From NCBI GenBank assembly GCA_024404415.1, contig JAKSPX010000047.1, positions 1-8,651 of the forward strand: a stretch of 8,651 nucleotides of DNA, given 5' to 3'. Positions 1 through 4,374 of the stretch are shown here, piece after piece. The translations under genes and the position numbers were made by a program. Below the pieces are notes generated by a model, which was not told the DNA's origin, made no database searches, and saw only the letters and a list, made by a program, of their open reading frames with translations. The first letter of the stretch is position 1. Every line of letters begins with the position of its first letter. Source of the stretch: Clostridia bacterium. Its GTDB lineage: Bacteria > Bacillota > Clostridia > Oscillospirales > QAMX01.

Positions 1-563
1 TTTCGTCGATCTTGCCATAGAATGAAATCAATTTTCTTTATATCAGAGATTCCGCTGTCTGGAAATCTTTGATCGCATTTGAAAATAAGCGCCTGGCCTT
101 CCATTGAAGACATATAGCTATAAAACTTTTCTTCAAATTCTGCGTATTTCTGACAGCAGGCTTTTTCACGATCCTTTGCTGAAGCATACGGCGCCCTTAT
201 CTGAAAGTGTTTTCCGGTTACTACGCTATCCCAAATGGGAAGCTGAGGATTGATGGTGTGTGCCAATTTGCTGGAGAAAGAGATTTCATACGTGTTTTGT
301 ATATGTTTTACACGCTCTATGGCCATCTTAAATGTCATGTTATTTGTATACTTCATTTGCTCCAGTAAATGAAAATAGTGCTGTGCAAATTCATCTGAGT
401 AAAAGCGGCGCATTTGATAGAAATCTCTAAAAACGCTCTGGTACTCTTTGTCGGAAGATACATCCGTTTCATGTAAAGACTTCATGATATATTGATATTT
501 ATTGAGACCTGTTTCTATCTCCGGCTTTTGCAGGATTTTCTCCACGTTTTCGATCTGAATCAT
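1..563 (-). CDS. Unrecognised AT-rich gene, 5' part only (runs off the left edge)
   Basis: An open frame of 187 codons starts at ATG 563-561 and is still open at position 1, so the C-terminus lies outside the window. The start is supported by AGGGGG at 573-578, about eight bases upstream, and by an extended -10 promoter further up. The visible protein is soluble, rich in aromatic and charged residues, and has no signal peptide or membrane segment. Near residues 97-113 it reads SSKLAHTINPQLPIWDS, and near the visible end KKIDFILWQ. I do not recognise a named family. The SKL...NP..PIWD pattern faintly recalls OGG-like helix-hairpin-helix glycosylase-fold proteins, but this is a guess. Base composition differs clearly from the rest of the window: 24 of 60 bases are G/C at 61-120, against 46 of 60 at 5701-5760. 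It also uses many AT-ending codons, consistent with horizontal acquisition. Confidence 0.82.
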   Translation of the reverse strand, partial: MIQIENVEKILQKPEIETGLNKYQYIMKSLHETDVSSDKEYQSVFRDFYQMRRFYSDEFAQHYFHLLEQMKYTNNMTFKMAIERVKHIQNTYEISFSSKLAHTINPQLPIWDSVVTGKHFQIRAPYASAKDREKACCQKYAEFEEKFYSYMSSMEGQALIFKCDQRFPDSGISDIKKIDFILWQDRR

Positions 564-597
564 CTTTTACTACCCCCTATGTAATTTATTTTTAAGA

Positions 598-627
598 ATT
601 ATATCACAATCATAGTCCTAAAAACAA
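598..627 (-). promoter_or_regulatory. Sigma-A-type promoter with extended -10 for the leftmost gene
   Basis: Read on the minus strand, a perfect TATAAT (603-598) is preceded by TG one base upstream, giving an extended -10 (TGATATAAT). A weak -35, TTGTTT (627-622), lies 18 bases upstream of the -10. The start codon at 563 is about 35 bases from the -10, leaving a short leader that contains the AGGGGG ribosome binding site. The poor -35 is compensated by the extended -10, as is usual for this promoter class. Confidence 0.7.
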
Positions 628-635
628 CATAGTTA

Positions 636-660
636 ATCATATCGCGCAGGCGATATATCA
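636..660 (-). repeat. Single TGAT-flanked hairpin repeat unit, between divergent promoters
   Basis: ATATCGC (639-645) and GCGATAT (650-656) form a 7-bp stem around a 4-base loop, flanked by ATCAT on both sides. On the minus strand it reads TGATATA + hairpin + TATGAT. This is the same design as the unit at 803-819 on the plus strand (TGATATA + hairpin + TATGAT), so I treat it as an inverted copy of that family. It sits between the two divergent promoters, so a role as an operator cannot be excluded. Confidence 0.6.
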
Positions 661-689
661 TTGACGCCGGTGAAGCGTACTGATATAAT
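661..689 (+). promoter_or_regulatory. Near-consensus sigma-A promoter for the acyltransferase gene
   Basis: TTGACG (661-666, five of six matches to TTGACA) is followed by exactly 17 bases and a perfect TATAAT (684-689). TG precedes the -10 by one base, so this is also an extended -10. Transcription would start near 696 and give a leader of roughly 180 bases before the ATG at 879. It diverges from the minus-strand promoter at 598-627. It is the strongest promoter I can see in the window. Confidence 0.8.
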
Positions 690-690
690 A

Positions 691-750
691 AAGGCGAAAA
701 GTGTTGTTTGCATAAGGAAAGAAACTTGGCGGCCTTTCCTATTTTGCCTT
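691..750 (+). promoter_or_regulatory. Structured 5' leader: two nested stems
   Basis: Immediately after the promoter, AAGGC-g-AAAA (691-700) can pair with TTTTGCCTT (742-750) with one bulged G. Inside it, AGGAAAG (715-721) pairs perfectly with CTTTCCT (734-740) around a 12-base loop. The two helices nest into one ~60-nt fold. No U-run follows, so it is not a terminator or an obvious attenuator, and I recognise no known riboswitch. It may instead be the body of a mobile repeat whose right part is the hairpin array at 773-860. Confidence 0.45.
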
Positions 751-772
751 AATAGACAAATGAATTTTTGAA

Positions 773-860
773 TGATATCCGTTCCTTTAGAGAACGGGTG
801 ATATATTGCTTCGCAATATGATGTCGCACTGCGTGCGATGATATACGCCTGCGGCGTATG
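773..860 (+). repeat. Array of four short hairpins separated by GAT-type spacers
   Basis: Four consecutive palindromes lie in the leader: CCGTTC/GAACGG (779-784, 792-797), ATATTGC/GCAATAT (803-809, 813-819), TCGCAC/GTGCGA (824-829, 833-838) and ATACGCC/GGCGTAT (843-849, 853-859). Spacers are four or five bases and all contain GAT (GTGAT, GATG, TGAT). The last three have 3-base loops. Stem sequences differ completely while pairing is kept, which points to selection on, or mechanistic generation of, the hairpin itself. The array ends right against the ribosome binding site of the following gene. Confidence 0.75.
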
Positions 861-867
861 AAGGGAC

Positions 868-871
868 GGAG
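868..871 (+). promoter_or_regulatory. Ribosome binding site that sets the acyltransferase start at 879
   Basis: GGAG lies seven bases upstream of ATG 879-881. The alternative in-frame ATG at 858-860 lies inside the last palindrome of the hairpin array and upstream of this site, and it has no Shine-Dalgarno sequence of its own. The 879 start is therefore preferred. Confidence 0.75.
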
Positions 872-878
872 AAATTCT

Positions 879-2138
879 ATGAAAAATAACTATTATGACC
901 CTATGTTTTATATCTGCACGGAGGAGATGCCCTTCACCATCCGCATCGAGACGAACGTGAAGGAGTCGGTCGACCCGAAGGCGCTTTTTGACGCGGCGGA
1001 GGAAGCGCTTGTCCGCTATCCGTATTTCAAAATCACGGTAATAAGGGACGGCGAGGAGCTGATCGCGCGCCCGAATCCGAAGCCCATTGCCGTCTACCCG
1101 GGGCCGGATGTATATGCCCTCGGGAGCGAGCAGGTGAATGGGCACCTTTTCGCCATTTCCTACGAGGAAAAGCGGATCTGCTTCTATATCTCGCACGTCA
1201 TCACCGACGGCGGCGGCTTTTTCCCCTTCCTCAAGACCCTTTTGTACCTCTATTTCTGCCGCAGGAGCGGAAAAGCGCTTGACCCCGCGGGCATCCGCCT
1301 GCCGTCTGAGCCTTTTTACCCCGATGAGCTCGGAAATCCCTTCCCGGAGGAGGCCATGAAGAAGGCATTCCCCATCGGGAAAGCGAAGAGCGGCCCCTTC
1401 TTCCGTCTGAGAGACGGCGGCTATGTGAAGGATCACGAGCGCACCGTCTACCGTTTCCGCCTGGACGAGGCGGCGGTCATGCGCGTCAACAAGACAAGCG
1501 ACGGCAGCCCCTCCTCGCTTTTCTCCTCTCTGATGGCGAGGGCCGTCTGGAAGCTGCACCCGGAAAACCACCTGGACATTGTGAGCGCCGTTTCCTTCAA
1601 CCTGCGCCCCGGCCTCGGGAATAAGAATAGCTACCGTATGCTCTCCAGCGCCATCCTTCTGAGGTACCCGGAGAAGCTGAAAGACGCGGACGTCACGCGC
1701 CTATGCACCTGCTCGCGCGGGATGGTGACCGTGCAGAGCCAGCCGGAAAACGTGCTGTATCTCGCCGAACAGAAGAAAAACTGGCTGGAATCCATGGAAA
1801 ATCTCACCCTTTCCGAGAAAAAAGCGATGGTCGGAAAGGCGGCTTTAGCTGACGCGGTGGGCAACACCTTCTCGGTCAGCTACGTGGGAAAAGTCGGCCT
1901 CGGGAGCCTTGAGGAGCACATCGAGAGTATGTATAACCTCACCGACGGGTCGACTTATGAGACGGTGTTCATCGAGGTGGCGAGTGTCGGCGGACAGTTT
2001 GACATCGCGTTTTTGCAGGGCTTCTCGAGCGACGTCTATTATCGCGCTTTCCTTGAGGAACTCCGGGCGCTCGGCCTGGCGGTCACGGAGGATACCTGCG
2101 GTCCCATGGGCACGGCGGAGATGGTGCTGCCGGAGTGA
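879..2138 (+). CDS. Stand-alone condensation-domain-like acyltransferase
   Basis: A 419-residue protein of the chloramphenicol-acetyltransferase/NRPS-condensation fold (COG4908-like; alcohol acyltransferase and PapA-type relatives). The active-site signature HxxxDG is present as H106-VIT-D110-G111 in ISHVITDGGG. The first His of the usual HHxxxDG pair is Ser105, which is tolerated because the second His is the catalytic one. The C-terminal half has SYVGKV (~residue 340) and GGQFDIAF, positions where this fold forms the substrate tunnel; a DFGWG motif is not seen. There are no membrane segments and no carrier or adenylation domain, so it is not a piece of an NRPS visible here. By family it should transfer an acyl group from CoA or a carrier protein to an alcohol or amine; the substrate cannot be read from sequence. 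It has its own promoter and leader and is probably monocistronic. Its GC-rich codon use matches the right-hand cluster. Confidence 0.85.
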   Translation: MKNNYYDPMFYICTEEMPFTIRIETNVKESVDPKALFDAAEEALVRYPYFKITVIRDGEELIARPNPKPIAVYPGPDVYALGSEQVNGHLFAISYEEKRICFYISHVITDGGGFFPFLKTLLYLYFCRRSGKALDPAGIRLPSEPFYPDELGNPFPEEAMKKAFPIGKAKSGPFFRLRDGGYVKDHERTVYRFRLDEAAVMRVNKTSDGSPSSLFSSLMARAVWKLHPENHLDIVSAVSFNLRPGLGNKNSYRMLSSAILLRYPEKLKDADVTRLCTCSRGMVTVQSQPENVLYLAEQKKNWLESMENLTLSEKKAMVGKAALADAVGNTFSVSYVGKVGLGSLEEHIESMYNLTDGSTYETVFIEVASVGGQFDIAFLQGFSSDVYYRAFLEELRALGLAVTEDTCGPMGTAEMVLPE

Positions 2139-2214
2139 AGGTTAGTGAGGAGTTAGGAGTATTCAGTTTTCAGAAGCGCGATTACGCCATAAGCGATTTA
2201 GCACAATGCCTCTT
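2139..2214. other. Non-coding spacer before the REP-like array
   Basis: This stretch follows the acyltransferase stop. It has a short purine-rich near-repeat (TTAGTGAGGAGTTAGGAG, 2142-2159) and otherwise nothing I can assign. The region 2139-2621 contains no credible gene; its content from 2215 on is listed separately as repeats and a terminator. Confidence 0.5.
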
Positions 2215-2292
2215 GTAGGGGCGATTATCAATCGCCCGAAAGGTCTTTACATACACGATGTCTTTCGGTGCGCCGGGGACGGCGCACCCTAC
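2215..2292. repeat. REP-like inverted pair 1 (GTAG-footed hairpins)
   Basis: The plus-oriented unit has GTAG at 2215-2218 at the foot of stem GGGCGATT/AATCGCCC (2219-2226, 2230-2237) with loop ATC. The minus-oriented unit has stem GGTGCGCC/GGCGCACC (2267-2274, 2281-2288) followed by CCCTAC, the complement of GTAGGG. Just inside the two hairpins, CCGAAAG (2236-2242) and CTTTCGG (2261-2267) are also complementary, so the whole 78-base block is an inverted repeat. Confidence 0.8.
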
Positions 2293-2321
2293 GCATACAT
2301 TCTCCATGAACGCACCATCCA

Positions 2322-2413
2322 GTAGGGGCGACTCAAGAATCGCCCGCCTTTGACGGCGCAGAGATACGTTTCTATGACGGTAAGCTTTCGGTCGATTCGG
2401 GAATCGACCCTAC
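2322..2413. repeat. REP-like inverted pair 2 (GTAG-footed hairpins)
   Basis: The plus-oriented unit has GTAG at 2322-2325 and stem GGGCGACTC/GAATCGCCC (2326-2334, 2337-2345) with one C-A mismatch. The minus-oriented unit has stem GGTCGATTC/GAATCGACC (2390-2398, 2401-2409), then CCCTAC ending at 2413. CTTTCGG precedes the second unit exactly as in pair 1. The two units are about 45 bases apart, and the intervening DNA has no other recognised signal. Confidence 0.8.
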
Positions 2414-2460
2414 AAGAAGGAGCCTGCGTAGAAGATGCACCTTTCCAAATGCACTGCCGG

Positions 2461-2539
2461 GTAGGGTCGACTCACGAGTCGACCGTTTGGCAAGGATATG
2501 CGCCAAGAAAGGCGGCGCGATGTGGGCATCGCGCCCTAC
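2461..2539. repeat. REP-like inverted pair 3 (GTAG-footed hairpins)
   Basis: The plus-oriented unit has GTAG at 2461-2464 and a perfect stem GGTCGACTC/GAGTCGACC (2465-2473, 2476-2484). The minus-oriented unit has a perfect stem GGCGCGATG/CATCGCGCC (2514-2522, 2527-2535) followed by CCCTAC ending at 2539. The pair spans 79 bases, almost the same as pair 1. Its stems differ from those of the other pairs while base pairing is intact. Confidence 0.8.
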
Positions 2540-2565
2540 GGGTACAGCACTTATTTATATAGCAG

Positions 2566-2591
2566 AGGCCGCGTTTACACGCGGCCTTTTT
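2566..2591 (+). terminator. Rho-independent terminator
   Basis: AGGCCGCGT (2566-2574) pairs perfectly with ACGCGGCCT (2579-2587) around the loop TTAC, and five T follow (2587-2591). On the plus strand this is a canonical intrinsic terminator, closing transcription from the acyltransferase gene after the REP-like array. On the minus strand the stem is followed by CTGCTATAT rather than a U-run, so termination of the convergent cluster here is less certain. Confidence 0.85.
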
Positions 2592-2597
2592 GCTTTG

Positions 2598-2616
2598 CGA
2601 TATGTCGCAGGCGACG
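2598..2616. repeat. Degenerate single hairpin unit
   Basis: GATAT followed by GTCGC (2604-2608) and GCGAC (2611-2615) resembles a worn copy of the GATAT-hairpin family at 636-660 and 773-860. The stem is only five base pairs and the right GATAT flank is missing. It lies between the terminator and the stop codon of the minus-strand cluster. Confidence 0.35.
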
Positions 2617-2621
2617 GGAAT

Positions 2622-3803
2622 TCAGAAGAGCAGGGTATCGACTTGGTCTAAGAGGGCAAGGACGTTTTCGAGATAGACGTCGTATTCCTTTTTGACGGCG
2701 GGGTCATTCAGATCGCCGCGGCGGACGGTGCGGCGGAGGAGGCGGGTAAAGCCGATGAGGGCGGCCTTATTCGCGACCTCGTTGATGCGCTTTTCGTCCT
2801 CGGTGCCGAGGTAGAGGGCGAGGGTGCGGCGCCAGATGTAGGCGGCGGTGTCGAAGGGGATGCCGAGGAAGCGCTCGACCGCGGTGTGATCGGGAGCCGA
2901 GAAGCCCTGATAGGCGTTGAAAACGCTGGCCAGCTCCAAGATGGGGTGGCCGTGGCAGAGGGTGTCCATGTCGATGAGGAGCACCTCGCCCGACTGCATC
3001 ATGACGTTCTTGATGTGATAGTCGCCGTGGAGCATGTGGAGATCCTCCGGGACGTCCTCCACCATCTTCAGAAGCTTTTCGGCCTTTTCTGCGGGCAGAT
3101 ACTTTCCGACGAATTTGGCCCAGCCGATGACCACCTCGCGCTCGTCGGGCATATCCTCGGGGCGCACAACGGTGGAGTGGATCTTTTTGAGAAGATCGAC
3201 GTAGAGAGTGATGTATTTATCGACGTGCTCCGGGTCGTCCCTGATGAGGCGGCCGAAGGAATCGGCGTTTAATAGCTCGAAGACCGAGCCGTAGCTTTCG
3301 CCGACGCGCACCACGTCGTAGGGGATGGCGGTCGGGATGCCGAGGACGAAGGCGCGGCGGGCCAGTTCGCGTTCGCGGCGGATGTCGGGAAGGCTATCCG
3401 GGTTATTGTAGACCTTGATGATGGTGTCGGGGTCGAGGCGGTAGACCTTGCCGTTGGCGCCCGCGCCGATGGCCTCACAGCCCTCCACCGAGAGGCGGCG
3501 GTAGGCTTTTTCCACCGGGACGATCTCGGTGAAGCCGGTCATATCGAAGATCTCGTAGACCTCGGAGGAGACGTTGATGAGCTTCAGGGTGGGCTCGGCC
3601 TTGCGGAGTCTTAAAACCACGCGGAGGCCTGCGCTGGAGATATAGGAGAGGTTTTCAAGATCCATGACCACCTCGTCATGGGGAGTCGACGCAAGAGAAG
3701 CGAGGATGTCCTTTTCAACTGCGGCGGCGTTGGCCGAGTCGATGCGCCCCGCGGGGAAGAGGGTCAGGGTATTCTGTTCGGATTTATACGTCAGGTCGCT
3801 CAT
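2622..3803 (-). CDS. STAS domain fused to an APH/choline-kinase-like phosphotransferase
   Basis: A 393-residue two-domain protein. Residues 1-~103 are a STAS (anti-sigma-antagonist) domain with SYISSAGLR at 53-61; Ser56/Ser57 sit where SpoIIAA and RsbV are phosphorylated. Residues ~107-393 are an aminoglycoside-phosphotransferase/choline-kinase-type fold, resembling the TIGR02172 group. It shows a glycine-rich loop IGAGANGKVYR (112-122), a likely ATP-binding Lys130 in IIKVYN, the Brenner-type catalytic motif HGDYHIKN (259-266, Asp261) and the metal-binding LIDMD (Asp278). All catalytic residues look intact, so an active small-molecule kinase is likely; the substrate is unknown. Translation is coupled to the upstream HD gene by an ATGA overlap, and GGAGGT stands five bases before the ATG. 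The STAS half closely resembles the free STAS protein at the head of the cluster, so both may be substrates of the same kinase/phosphatase. I infer that STAS phosphorylation or docking controls the kinase half. Confidence 0.9.
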   Translation of the reverse strand: MSDLTYKSEQNTLTLFPAGRIDSANAAAVEKDILASLASTPHDEVVMDLENLSYISSAGLRVVLRLRKAEPTLKLINVSSEVYEIFDMTGFTEIVPVEKAYRRLSVEGCEAIGAGANGKVYRLDPDTIIKVYNNPDSLPDIRRERELARRAFVLGIPTAIPYDVVRVGESYGSVFELLNADSFGRLIRDDPEHVDKYITLYVDLLKKIHSTVVRPEDMPDEREVVIGWAKFVGKYLPAEKAEKLLKMVEDVPEDLHMLHGDYHIKNVMMQSGEVLLIDMDTLCHGHPILELASVFNAYQGFSAPDHTAVERFLGIPFDTAAYIWRRTLALYLGTEDEKRINEVANKAALIGFTRLLRRTVRRGDLNDPAVKKEYDVYLENVLALLDQVDTLLF

Positions 3804-4369
3804 TTTTTACCTCCGAATGTTTTTTCGATCAGCATGGTGTATTCTTCATAGGCTGCCTGCCCTTTGAATTCGGTCAGGTAATCGGCCACGGTCTGGTAAT
3901 ACCAGCGGTGCATCTGGGGATCCTTCTGATTGAGGGCCTGCCAGATGGCGTCGCCCGACTTCAACTGCTCCCGGTAGAAGGAGCGGATGTTGGAGAGCTT
4001 GTCCGAAAGCCAGAGGATGCGGGTGCCGGTGTCCTTGGTGTGCTCCAGCATCAGAAGCGACTCCTCCTTGCGCTCCATCCAGGTGTCTGCGGGAGGTCTA
4101 TCGGAGAGCTTGTGCTCGCTCTCGCTCTGCGCCGGGGCGGCGACGCGGGGGCCGAAGCGGAGGCGGATCTCGCGGGGATCGACGTTGCAATCCTCCACCG
4201 TGTCGTGCAAAAGCGCGGCGATGAGGATATCTTCGTCGCTTGTGAGGGTGGAGGCGATGGTGCAGACCTCCAGGGGATGGAGGATGTAGGGGCTGCCTGC
4301 AAGCTTTCTGACCTGCCCCGCGTGGGAGGCGGTGGCGAAGGCGATGGCCTGATCCAGTCTTTCACTCAT
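3800..4369 (-). CDS. Small HD-domain hydrolase, MESH1 / small alarmone hydrolase-like
   Basis: A 189-residue single-domain protein with the RelA/SpoT hydrolase-type HD signature. KLAGSPYILHP (22-32) gives the substrate-loop RK..G.PY..HP pattern. HDTVED (55-60) supplies His55/Asp56 as metal ligands and Glu59/Asp60 as likely catalytic acids. LSDKLSN (121-127) supplies Asp123, and His31 completes the metal site. WMERK (97-101) also matches the family. Length and the absence of synthetase, TGS or ACT domains fit a MESH1-type small alarmone hydrolase, which removes the 3'-pyrophosphate of (p)ppGpp in characterised members. ATG 4369-4367 is preferred because AAAGGA lies nine to ten bases upstream; a TTG nine bases earlier abuts that site and has no proper spacing. 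It begins five bases after the MATE gene stop and its stop overlaps the next ATG, so it is translationally linked to both. The nucleotide substrate is inferred; a different nucleotide pyrophosphohydrolase is possible. Confidence 0.87.
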   Translation of the reverse strand: MSERLDQAIAFATASHAGQVRKLAGSPYILHPLEVCTIASTLTSDEDILIAALLHDTVEDCNVDPREIRLRFGPRVAAPAQSESEHKLSDRPPADTWMERKEESLLMLEHTKDTGTRILWLSDKLSNIRSFYREQLKSGDAIWQALNQKDPQMHRWYYQTVADYLTEFKGQAAYEEYTMLIEKTFGGKK

Positions 4370-4374
4370 GGTAA

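Noticed and set aside
691..750. Transcription attenuator or known riboswitch
   Set aside because: No U-tract follows the stems and no conserved riboswitch core is recognisable.
858..860. Upstream ATG as start of the acyltransferase
   Set aside because: It lies inside a hairpin repeat and upstream of the GGAG site. ATG 879 has correct spacing.
633..1571. Long minus-strand open frame opposite the acyltransferase gene
   Set aside because: It is antisense to a frame with a recognisable HxxxDG active site and good ribosome binding site. Its translation is low-complexity and family-less, and it runs through the repeat region.
2215..2539. CRISPR array
   Set aside because: The repeated units are palindromes with variable stems in alternating orientation and irregular spacing. 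There is no constant direct repeat and no cas gene.
2350..2695. Two small plus-strand open frames in the repeat region
   Set aside because: Their translations are made of the palindromic repeats, and one crosses the terminator into the end of the STAS-kinase gene. No ribosome binding site supports them.
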